Source: an uncultured Trichormus sp. (lineage in GTDB: Bacteria > Cyanobacteriota > Cyanobacteriia > Cyanobacteriales > Nostocaceae). From it: a stretch of 34,800 nucleotides of DNA. Below the pieces are notes generated by a model. The model searched no databases and was not told where the DNA came from. It saw only the letters and a list, made by a program, of their open reading frames with translations. The stretch is from the NCBI GenBank assembly GCA_936914905.1, contig CAKZGI010000349.1, positions 1 to 34,800 of the forward strand. The letters run 5' to 3'. Position 1 is the stretch's first letter, and every line of letters begins with the position of its first letter. Of the stretch, positions 27,127 through 34,800 are shown piece by piece. The position numbers and the translations under genes are program-made.

Positions 27127-27308
27127 AATCCATAGCTTTATACTCTATGTATATTAGATTTTATACCCATAAAAGTATGTATGAACTAACCGTTTGTCAA
27201 GCAAAAGATATATTAGTTATCTCAGATAATATCTGGTTTCGATAAACAAGCTACAATTTACAATAAGAAATTGTTAAAAAAATTTACGTTGGTAGCTGGA
27301 AATTTTCT

Positions 27309-28982
27309 GTGTCACAGCCTAAGACTAGCCAAGCCTTTGAATTTGATTCTATTGATGCCGCTTTAGCCGACCTCAAAGCGGGTCGTGTCATTGTGGTGGT
27401 AGATGACGAAAATCGAGAAAATGAAGGCGATTTAATTTGTCCTGCCCAATTTGCCACCCCTGACATGATAAATTTCATGGCGGTAGAAGCCAGAGGGCTA
27501 ATTTGTCTAGCCATGACGGGCGATCGCCTGGATGAACTAGACTTACCATTAATGGTGAGTAATATTACAGATACTAACCAGACTGCTTTTACTGTCAGCA
27601 TTGACGCTGGTCCTCACTTGGGCGTTAGCACTGGCATTTCCGCAGAGGACCGCGCCCGTACTATTCAAGTTACCCTCAACCCTGCCACACAGCCGCTGGA
27701 TTTACGTCGTCCTGGGCATATTTTCCCGATTCGGGCTAAAGCTGGAGGTGTACTCAAACGGGCAGGACACACAGAAGCAGCAGTTGATTTAGCAAGATTA
27801 GCAGGATTATACCCCGCTGGGGTAATTTGTGAAATTCAAAATCCTGATGGTTCAATGGCAAGATTACAGCAGTTAATCGAATATGCTAAAATCCATAAAC
27901 TTAAAATTATTAGCATTGCCGATCTTATCAGCTATCGTCTCCAAAATGATCGCTTGGTGTACCGAGAAATCGTTACCAAGCTACCCAGTCGATTTGGACA
28001 ATTTGATATTTACGGATACCGCCACACTTTAGATAATACTGACCATGTAGCGATCGTCAAGGGCGACCCAGCAAATTTCCAAGATGAGCCTGTGATGGTG
28101 CGGATGCACTCGGAATGTTTGACGGGTGATGCTTTAGGTTCTTTGCGCTGTGACTGTAGAATGCAGTTAAATTCCGCATTGAAAATGATTGAAAATGCTG
28201 GTCAAGGTGTAGTTGTTTACCTGCGTCAAGAAGGACGGGGTATAGGCTTGATTAATAAACTCAAAGCCTACTCGCTGCAGGATATGGGACTTGACACGGT
28301 GGAAGCTAATGAGCGTTTAGGTTTTCCTGCTGATTTGCGCGATTATGGAATGGGGGCGCAAATACTTATGGATTTGGGTATTAAAAAAATTCGCCTAATT
28401 ACCAATAATCCTCGTAAAATTGCTGGTGTGAAGGGCTATGGTTTGGAAGTTGTAGATCGAGTGCCTTTGTTAATTGAAGCCAATGATTATAACTCTTCTT
28501 ACCTAGCTACCAAAGCCAAAAAGTTGGGACATATGTTGTTACAAACTTATCTGGTGACAGTAGCATTACACTGGGAAGATGAACCAGATTCAGTGACGCA
28601 ACGCTATGAACGTTTAGAGAAACTTCGGCATTTAGCAACAACGAATCATTTACTTTTGCAAGAAGAAGCGCGTCCGTTACGAATTGCCTTATTTGATAAG
28701 CCATCCTTAACTGTTCATTTAGGATTTGACCAGCCAAAAATTGCTCATGCTAATTGGTATGAACAGAAGGGTCATCCTTATTTGCAAGCAATTTGTCAAA
28801 TTTTGGATCAATTACTAAATTTACCCTATGTCCAGAAGTTGGATTTCTTAATTTCTTCTGGTAGTGATCCTCTGACTAATTTGCAAGTACAGTTAGATCG
28901 GAAGGCGTTGAATTCTGATGTACTACCTTCTTCTTTGAGTGATCACTTGCAGACACAGCAGATTTATAGTTTTAGTAAGTAG
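27309..28982 (+). CDS. ribBA: Bifunctional 3,4-dihydroxy-2-butanone-4-phosphate synthase / GTP cyclohydrolase II
   Basis: Makes both precursors of riboflavin: RibB forms DHBP from ribulose-5-phosphate and RibA opens GTP. The 557-residue product has the RibB domain at about 10-210 ([12 protein letters not shown] at 32-43 for Mg and substrate) and the RibA domain at about 215-415. Zinc ligands are Cys270, Cys281 and Cys283 in [18 protein letters not shown], and [12 protein letters not shown] follows. A further 140-residue C-terminal extension is usual in cyanobacteria. The start is GTG 27309; no strong Shine-Dalgarno is seen. No FMN-riboswitch-like sequence is visible in the upstream 180 bp after the MITEs. 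A clear terminator follows. Confidence 0.96.
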   Translation: MSQPKTSQAFEFDSIDAALADLKAGRVIVVVDDENRENEGDLICPAQFATPDMINFMAVEARGLICLAMTGDRLDELDLPLMVSNITDTNQTAFTVSIDAGPHLGVSTGISAEDRARTIQVTLNPATQPLDLRRPGHIFPIRAKAGGVLKRAGHTEAAVDLARLAGLYPAGVICEIQNPDGSMARLQQLIEYAKIHKLKIISIADLISYRLQNDRLVYREIVTKLPSRFGQFDIYGYRHTLDNTDHVAIVKGDPANFQDEPVMVRMHSECLTGDALGSLRCDCRMQLNSALKMIENAGQGVVVYLRQEGRGIGLINKLKAYSLQDMGLDTVEANERLGFPADLRDYGMGAQILMDLGIKKIRLITNNPRKIAGVKGYGLEVVDRVPLLIEANDYNSSYLATKAKKLGHMLLQTYLVTVALHWEDEPDSVTQRYERLEKLRHLATTNHLLLQEEARPLRIALFDKPSLTVHLGFDQPKIAHANWYEQKGHPYLQAICQILDQLLNLPYVQKLDFLISSGSDPLTNLQVQLDRKALNSDVLPSSLSDHLQTQQIYSFSK

Positions 28983-29008
28983 GATTTAGGATTTCCATAC
29001 ATTGATCA

Positions 29009-29047
29009 AGCTCTAGTTATATCTCTCATACCTAGAGCTATTTTTTT
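29009..29047 (+). terminator. Rho-independent terminator of ribBA
   Basis: An 8-bp perfect stem AGCTCTAG (29009-29016) and CTAGAGCT (29032-29039), with a 15-base loop, followed by A and seven T. It lies 27 bp after the ribBA stop. Confidence 0.9.
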
Positions 29048-29070
29048 ATGGTTTCTGTTTGCTTGAGTAA

Positions 29071-29316
29071 AGTTACAAGGAATTATGTCCAAAACTAGAA
29101 ACAGAAATAAAAAAAGCTGGTATTCTCAAACAAGGAGATAATTATGACAAAACTGATAAATTGCTATATGAAAAACTCAAAAGCCATCAAGGAACAGCAA
29201 TTAATCATGCAATTAAATTAGAACAAATGCATCCTAATCAAGATGGATGTACGAATCAATCAACAAAAGTACATATTCTAGTCAAAGAACTTAAAAAACA
29301 AAATGAATTTAAATAA
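29071..29316 (+). pseudogene. Remnant of a small unknown gene without a start codon
   Basis: The frame from 29071 is open for 81 codons to TAA 29314 and reads like protein: ELCPKLETEIKKAGILKQGD, YEKLKSHQGTAINHAIKLEQ, TKVHILVKELKKQ. It is basic and helical. No ATG, GTG or TTG is found near its beginning, and a TAA (29068-29070) stands just before it. The 5' end has therefore been lost or the start destroyed. I do not know the family. It sits between the ribBA terminator and the convergent amidase gene. Confidence 0.45.
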
Positions 29317-29320
29317 ATTA

Positions 29321-30205
29321 CTAACTCTTTTTCACATTATTAAAAGTTTTCAACTCCCGAAAAGAATGCAATTTATTAAAAAACCTATCAAAATCAAAAC
29401 TTAACGGATCAACTTTTCCATTAGCAATATCTACAGCGCGATGAGTTGTAATTCTCTCATCTGAAACCTGACTTTGAGCAATTAACCAAGCTAAAGAATC
29501 ATATTGAACCTCAGTATAACCGCTGTGTTCCTCGATATTAGTTTTTCCCCAAGCATCACGAGGAGTTTCTAAGGAAACATTATAAGCAAAATTATTCACA
29601 GATGGTGGTAACTGGGGATTAGTCTGTACAGTTTCGATACCATTAACACCCTTAAAAGCAGAATTACCTGCACCAAATGCGCGTTTGTCTGGCGGTACTA
29701 AATAAATGACTGTGCCATCGGTTGTAATTAACGCATGATAACTTGCTTGTACATCTTCATCATCGTGTGGTGTCTGAAAAAAATTAACTGCACTAGAAGC
29801 AGAATTACTAGTTTCATGGAGTACGATCAGAGGTTGATTATTTAGTGGTACACCATTAGCATCTTTGGTATATCGTTCTCCATAATTGCTAGGGTCTACT
29901 TCAGCCCTAGCTAAATTGGGTTTATATTGGGAAAAGGCGGCAGTAGTGGCGTATTGGGTATTAATTTGACTAATTTGATTTTGATTATTAACAGGTGCTT
30001 TAGATAAAGTTCGCTTTTTTTCCTCTGTAGTTATTACTGACTGAAGTTGTGCTTGTGGATATTGACTCCCAACAGTAGCCCCTGAAGTGGAAGCATTGCT
30101 ATGAACTTGTATCTGTCTTGACCGACTCATAAATACTACCGAAATCAGAGTAGCAAACATGAAAAAAATGAGCGTGACTCTAGATGCCCAATCTCTAAAT
30201 GTCAT
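29321..30205 (-). CDS. Membrane-anchored N-acetylmuramoyl-L-alanine amidase (Ami_2/AmpD-like)
   Basis: Cleaves the amide between N-acetylmuramic acid and the peptide stem of peptidoglycan. The 294-residue product has one N-terminal membrane anchor (about 9-26, VTLIFFMFATLISVVF), a Ser/Thr/Gln-rich linker (30-100) and an Ami_2 domain. The zinc ligands are visible as His130 (VLHETS), His255 (TTHRAVD) and Asp266 (KVDPLSFD), the H-H-D set of AmpD-type enzymes. The domain faces the periplasm. It is a different family from the Ami_3-type AmiC proteins of heterocystous cyanobacteria. The gene is divergent from metH. Confidence 0.88.
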   Translation of the reverse strand: MTFRDWASRVTLIFFMFATLISVVFMSRSRQIQVHSNASTSGATVGSQYPQAQLQSVITTEEKKRTLSKAPVNNQNQISQINTQYATTAAFSQYKPNLARAEVDPSNYGERYTKDANGVPLNNQPLIVLHETSNSASSAVNFFQTPHDDEDVQASYHALITTDGTVIYLVPPDKRAFGAGNSAFKGVNGIETVQTNPQLPPSVNNFAYNVSLETPRDAWGKTNIEEHSGYTEVQYDSLAWLIAQSQVSDERITTHRAVDIANGKVDPLSFDFDRFFNKLHSFRELKTFNNVKKS

Positions 30206-30353
30206 ATATCTAAATTAAATAATGATAAAATTGCTGGCATGAAAAGTAAGTAATACTTTGGTTTTCAGTAAAAGGTATAATCATATACTAAGCTAGTATA
30301 GATGATTTTTTTACCTCTCCCTCTGTCTGTAGATTTATTTTAACATTCTCAAT

Positions 30354-30365
30354 CTCAATATTGAG
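30354..30365. other. Intergenic region amidase-metH: small palindrome, no riboswitch recognised
   Basis: The 30206-30547 interval separates the divergent amidase and metH genes and must hold both promoters. I see a 12-bp palindrome CTCAATATTGAG (30354-30365) and a hairpin GCCTTTGTTTAAAGGC near 30418-30433. I could not find the conserved core of a cobalamin, SAM or SAH riboswitch. A LysR-type operator at the palindrome is conceivable but unsupported. Confidence 0.3.
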
Positions 30366-30547
30366 GTTGTGGTGGATACAAAATAAAATTACCAGCAAAA
30401 ACCCATTGTAAGGGGCCTTTGTTTAAAGGCACTTTTAAGCATTAAAATATTTTATTTCTATCAATTTTACCTGCAGTATCAAAATTTTAGAAAATAATAA
30501 ATATACGTCTATTATTACCAGATTAACTAACTTGTTTCTCAGACAAT

Positions 30548-33500
30548 ATGACATATCCCTTCCTAGAACGGCTACATAGTCCAGAACGTCCCGTTATCGT
30601 TTTTGACGGTGCGATGGGAACTAACCTACAAACCCAAAACCTGACAGCAGAAGATTTTGGCGGTGCACAGTATGAAGGTTGTAACGAATATTTGGTTCAT
30701 ACTAAACCGGAAGCTGTAGCCCAAGTTCACCGTGACTTTCTCACCGCTGGTGCTGATGTTATTGAAACTGACACCTTTGGTGCTATGTCCATAGTTCTAG
30801 CAGAATACGACTTAGCAGACCAAGCTTATTGTCTCAGTAAGAAAGCAGCAGAATTAGCTAAAAGTGTCACCGCTGAATTTTCTACCCCTGAAAAACCCCG
30901 CTTTGTTGCTGGTTCTATTGGACCAACTACCAAACTTCCTACCTTGGGACATATTGACTTTGACACCATGAAAGCCTCTTTCGCCGAACAAGCGGAAGCT
31001 TTGTTTGATGGTGGTGTTGATTTGTTTTTGGTGGAAACTTGCCAAGATGTGCTGCAAATTAAAGCGGCGTTGAATGCTATTGAGGAAGTTTTTGCTAAAA
31101 AAGGTGAAAGAAGACCCTTAATGGTTTCCGTGACTATGGAAACCATGGGTACAATGCTGGTAGGTACGGAAATTGCTGCTGTTCTGACGATTTTAGAACC
31201 TTATCCCATTGATATTCTTGGTTTAAACTGTGCTACTGGTCCCGACTTGATGAAACCACATATCAAGTATTTATCAGAACATTCGCCCTTCGTAGTTTCC
31301 TGTATTCCCAATGCTGGTTTACCAGAAAACGTTGGTGGTCAGGCAAATTACAAGCTTACACCTGTAGAATTACGCATGGCGTTAATGCACTTTATTGAAG
31401 ATTTAGGTGTCCAAGTGATTGGGGGTTGCTGTGGGACAAGACCGGAACATATTCAACAATTAGCAGAAATTGCTCAAGATTTAAAACCGAAAGTTAGACA
31501 ACCTAGTTTAGAACCAGCAGCAGCTTCAATTTATACTACTCAACCCTACCAACAAGATAATTCTTTCTTGATAGTCGGTGAACGTCTGAACGCCAGTGGT
31601 TCTAAAAAATGTCGTGATTTACTGAACGCAGAAGATTGGGATGGTTTGGTGTCGATGGCGCGATCACAAGTTAAAGAAGGCTCACACATTTTAGATGTTA
31701 ACGTTGATTATGTAGGGCGTGATGGCGTGCGTGATATGCACGAGTTAGTCTCCCGAATTGTCAAGAATGTGACTTTACCATTAATGCTTGATTCCACCGA
31801 ATGGGAAAAAATGGAAGCGGGGTTAAAAGTTGCTGGAGGTAAATGTTTACTCAATTCTACTAACTATGAAGACGGTGAACCACGCTTTTTGAAGGTGCTG
31901 GAATTAGCAAAAAAATATGGTGCTAGTGTTATTATTGGTACAATTGATGAAGATGGTATGGCGCGAACAGCAGAGAAAAAATTTGCGATCGCTCAACGTG
32001 CTTATCGCCAAGCCGTAGAGTATGGTATTGGTCCCACAGAAATCTTTTTTGATACTCTGGCTTTACCGATTTCTACAGGTCTTGAAGAAGATCGAAAGAA
32101 TGGTAAAGCCACAATCGAGTCAATTCGCCGTATTCGTCAAGAATTGCCTGGATGTCATATAATTTTGGGTGTTTCTAATATATCTTTTGGTTTAAACCCA
32201 GCATCGCGTATTGTCTTGAACTCAATGTTTTTGCATGAAGCGATGACGGCGGGAATGGATGCAGCAATTGTTAGCGCCAGCAAAATTTTACCACTGGCTA
32301 AAATTGAATCTCAGCATCAAGAAGTTTGTCGTCAGTTAATCTACGATGAACGGAAATTTGATGGTGATGTCTGCATTTATGATCCTTTGGGAGAACTAAC
32401 AACCATTTTTGCAGGAGTAAAAACTAAACGTAACACCGGCATTGATGAAAGTTTACCAATAGGAGAACGTTTAAAACGTCATATTATCGACGGCGAAAGG
32501 ATTGGTTTAGAAGCACAATTGACAAAAGCTTTAGAACAATATCCTCCCTTAGAAATCATTAATACTTTCCTGTTAGATGGGATGAAAGTAGTTGGTGAAT
32601 TGTTCGCTTCTGGACAAATGCAATTACCTTTTGTTTTACAATCGGCGGAAACCATGAAAGCTGCGGTTGCTTGTCTTGAACCGTTCATAGAAAAATCAGA
32701 ATCTGGTAATAATGCTAAGGGTACTTTTATCATTGCGACAGTAAAAGGGGATGTTCACGACATTGGTAAGAACCTGGTGGACATCATCTTGTCAAATAAT
32801 GGTTACAAGGTGATTAATTTGGGAATTAAGCAATCAGTAGAAAATATCATTCAAGCTTATGAACAGCATAAGCCTGATTGTATTGCTATGAGTGGTTTAC
32901 TGGTGAAATCTACCGCTTTCATGAAAGAAAATTTGCAGGTTTTCAATGAACGAGGAATTAGTGTTCCTGTAATTTTAGGTGGTGCGGCTTTAACTCCTAA
33001 ATTTGTAAATCAAGATTGCCAAGGAACTTATAAAGGTAAAGTTGTTTATGGCAAAGATGCTTTTTCTGATTTGCATTTTATGGATAAATTAATACCGGCC
33101 AAAAATGCAGGTAATTGGGATGATTCAAAAGGATTCCTAGATGAATTAGGAGGATCTGAACAATCAATTTATCAGCATCAGGAAATAGTAGAGAATACTG
33201 TTGAAGACCAAGTAGCTGCTGAACCGAAAGAAATAGATACCCATCGTTCTGAGGCTGTAGCAATAGATATTGAGCGTCCTCAACCACCTTTTTGGGGAAC
33301 GCAATTTTTACAAACTAATGATATTTCTTTAGAAGAATTACTCTGGTATTTAGATTTGCAAGCTTTGGTGGCTGGACAGTGGCAATTCCGCAAATCCAAG
33401 GAACAATCTAAAGAGGAATATCAGGCGTTTTTAGCTGAGAAAGTTTATCCAATTTTAGAAGATTGGAAACACCGAATTATTGAAGAAAATTTGTTACATC

Positions 33501-34078
33501 CCCAGGTAATTTATGGGTATTTCCCTTGTCAGTCTGAGGGAAATTCTCTACATATATATGATGTAGAAAATCAATCACAACAAATTGCTAGTTTTGAGTT
33601 TCCCCGTCAACGTTCTGGGAGAAGATATTGTATTGCAGATTTCTTTGCACCGAAGGAGTCGGGAATAATTGATGTTTTCCCAATGCAAGCGGTGACTGTG
33701 GGGGAAGTGGCGACAGAGTTTGCACAAAAGTTATTTGCTGATAATCAATACACTGATTACCTGTATTTCCATGGTATAGCGGTGCAAGTGGCGGAGGCTT
33801 TGGCGGAATGGACTCACGCCAGGATTCGCCGGGAGTTGGGTTTTGGTGATGCTGAACCGGATAATATTAGGGATATGTTGGCGCAGCGTTATCAAGGTTC
33901 TCGGTATAGTTTTGGCTATCCTGCTTGTCCGAATATTCATGATCAGTTTAAGCAGTTGGAGTTGTTGGGAACTGACAGGATGAAGATGTTCATGGATGAA
34001 AGTGAACAGTTATATCCTGAACAGTCTACGACGGCGATTATTACTTATCACCCTGTAGCGAAGTATTTCACTGCTTAA
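30548..34078 (+). CDS. metH: Cobalamin-dependent methionine synthase
   Basis: Transfers a methyl group from 5-methyltetrahydrofolate to homocysteine through B12 (cytosol). The 1176-residue product has the full four-module layout. The homocysteine domain has zinc ligands Cys228 (GLNCATGPD) and Cys294-Cys295 ([10 protein letters not shown]). The folate domain starts near [17 protein letters not shown]. The B12 domain has GDVHDIGKN, with the cobalt-binding His737. The C-terminal activation domain ends with [17 protein letters not shown] for SAM-dependent reactivation. A low-complexity acidic linker (about 865-915) joins the last two. It is intact, with a GCGATCGC octamer near 31985. No Shine-Dalgarno is evident before ATG 30548. 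Confidence 0.98.
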   Translation: MTYPFLERLHSPERPVIVFDGAMGTNLQTQNLTAEDFGGAQYEGCNEYLVHTKPEAVAQVHRDFLTAGADVIETDTFGAMSIVLAEYDLADQAYCLSKKAAELAKSVTAEFSTPEKPRFVAGSIGPTTKLPTLGHIDFDTMKASFAEQAEALFDGGVDLFLVETCQDVLQIKAALNAIEEVFAKKGERRPLMVSVTMETMGTMLVGTEIAAVLTILEPYPIDILGLNCATGPDLMKPHIKYLSEHSPFVVSCIPNAGLPENVGGQANYKLTPVELRMALMHFIEDLGVQVIGGCCGTRPEHIQQLAEIAQDLKPKVRQPSLEPAAASIYTTQPYQQDNSFLIVGERLNASGSKKCRDLLNAEDWDGLVSMARSQVKEGSHILDVNVDYVGRDGVRDMHELVSRIVKNVTLPLMLDSTEWEKMEAGLKVAGGKCLLNSTNYEDGEPRFLKVLELAKKYGASVIIGTIDEDGMARTAEKKFAIAQRAYRQAVEYGIGPTEIFFDTLALPISTGLEEDRKNGKATIESIRRIRQELPGCHIILGVSNISFGLNPASRIVLNSMFLHEAMTAGMDAAIVSASKILPLAKIESQHQEVCRQLIYDERKFDGDVCIYDPLGELTTIFAGVKTKRNTGIDESLPIGERLKRHIIDGERIGLEAQLTKALEQYPPLEIINTFLLDGMKVVGELFASGQMQLPFVLQSAETMKAAVACLEPFIEKSESGNNAKGTFIIATVKGDVHDIGKNLVDIILSNNGYKVINLGIKQSVENIIQAYEQHKPDCIAMSGLLVKSTAFMKENLQVFNERGISVPVILGGAALTPKFVNQDCQGTYKGKVVYGKDAFSDLHFMDKLIPAKNAGNWDDSKGFLDELGGSEQSIYQHQEIVENTVEDQVAAEPKEIDTHRSEAVAIDIERPQPPFWGTQFLQTNDISLEELLWYLDLQALVAGQWQFRKSKEQSKEEYQAFLAEKVYPILEDWKHRIIEENLLHPQVIYGYFPCQSEGNSLHIYDVENQSQQIASFEFPRQRSGRRYCIADFFAPKESGIIDVFPMQAVTVGEVATEFAQKLFADNQYTDYLYFHGIAVQVAEALAEWTHARIRRELGFGDAEPDNIRDMLAQRYQGSRYSFGYPACPNIHDQFKQLELLGTDRMKMFMDESEQLYPEQSTTAIITYHPVAKYFTA

Positions 34079-34502
34079 CCTTTTCACGCCCTTTGTCATG
34101 AGATGGAGGGGATAAATTTTTATACTCTTTTAACTCAAGTGTCTAATCTAACTGTCACACATTAATAATACCAGCCAAGTAGTATAAAAAAGGTAATAAT
34201 TAGAAGGTAATAACTAGAAACACTTCATGCCATTAATTTAGTATTAAAGGTTGTTCCTGAGGAAGAAGGGGCGTTTTGTCACTAAGAAACAAAGGGGGAA
34301 AAACTAGAAAAATACTCAAGTTTAGAAAAATTAGTTGATCACAACAAGAGCAACAAGAAAATAACGACATAAGTCGTGCCTCATGTTCTGTCTCTCTTAG
34401 ACAAATTTTAAATAACTGTAAGTAGTTATACTCGTTGAAGAAAATTGCTTTTATATTAAATTGTGATCAATGAATACTTACTAATTTTGCTGTTAGGCAA
34501 AA

Positions 34503-34617
34503 GTAGTATTAATATACTACAAACGGGTGAGACTTGGACTTATGTCATATTGATAGCGCAGCTTGGTGTAAGCCATACGTAACGTAATGCAGAGAAGTAT
34601 ATCGGAGATTCTTCACT
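34503..34617 (+). repeat. Dispersed repeat, short copy (R2)
   Basis: Shares with 1682-1882 the start GTAGTATtaatATACTACAAAC, the segment GACTTGGACTTATGTCAT, the 27-bp module (34550-34576, three differences) and the end GGAGATTCTTCACT. It lacks the internal 80 or so bases with the 18-bp tandem units. The rest of 34079-34800 has no gene I can support. Confidence 0.8.
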
Positions 34618-34800
34618 ATCTCTTTCAGAGAAGCTCCGCGAATGTTCAGAATGATACTTTTAAACCGTTTTTAGTATAAGTTGACAAAAGTAGGATAACA
34701 CATCAATAGGCATTTTTAGTGGAAATCAAATACCTATTGCTACACTAAGGAAAGTGGATTAAATAAGGTGTAAGAGTGCCAATAATATCTATACACCAGA

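Noticed and set aside
30206-30547. Cobalamin or SAH/SAM riboswitch ahead of metH
   Set aside because: The conserved cores of these riboswitches could not be found; only a small palindrome and one hairpin are present.
34079-34500. Possible gene remnant (fragments such as VVPEEEGA and SLEKLVDHNK)
   Set aside because: Frames change every few codons and no family can be recognised; it may be an old pseudogene but cannot be supported.

Overview
The window is from a filamentous, heterocystous-type cyanobacterium (order Nostocales). The evidence is the 5' end of psbA (photosystem II D1) at the left edge, several GCGATCGC (HIP1) octamers inside and between genes, cyanobacterial families such as the DUF4330 membrane protein, and the TTACCAA/ATCACCA short repeats common in Nostocales. 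The sequence is AT-rich. Many loci are broken by stop codons, frameshifts and small mobile elements next to intact housekeeping genes. That degree of decay suggests a genome under reduction, like the Azolla symbiont 'Nostoc azollae'; the species is an inference.

Layout, left to right. 1-2.1 kb: psbA start and promoter, a 67-bp MITE-like hairpin, pyrE, a small exported protein, and a dispersed repeat with three 18-bp units. 2.1-3.65 kb: two pseudogenes, a GNAT acetyltransferase (one stop) and a class D beta-lactamase-like gene (several stops). 3.7-6.1 kb: a methyltransferase and a two-domain peptide ABC ATPase. 6.3-8.3 kb: a decayed cation/proton antiporter with universal-stress-protein tail. 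8.5-10.5 kb: mtnA, then a broken exported protein. 10.5-11.1 kb: a gene-free stretch able to form strong RNA hairpins. 11.1-14.7 kb: DUF4330 protein, alpha/beta hydrolase, a pseudogene of a secreted protein, and a membrane protein with a helical-repeat tail.

14.7-22.5 kb is an intact housekeeping block. acpP, fabF and tkt lie in one minus-strand series (fatty-acid elongation and pentose-phosphate/Calvin cycle). An HdrB-like CCG protein and enolase follow on the plus strand, with argC convergent to enolase.

22.6-27.3 kb is an accessory graveyard. It holds a restriction-modification remnant (XRE controller plus a nuclease fragment cut by a MITE), an IS982-type transposase remnant, a WD40 fragment, a second transposase remnant, a YbjN-domain gene with a coupled broken partner, and two MITE families, one inserted inside the other. 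27.3-34.1 kb returns to intact genes: ribBA with a clear terminator, a cell-wall amidase and metH. The last 0.7 kb holds a second copy of the dispersed repeat found near 1.7 kb.

Two general points stand out. First, exact short tandem duplications (11, 11, 14, 15 and 28 bp) occur repeatedly, and three of them directly cause the frameshifts in pseudogenes. Second, MITE insertions supply new stop codons to the genes they truncate. I saw no tRNA, rRNA or CRISPR array.
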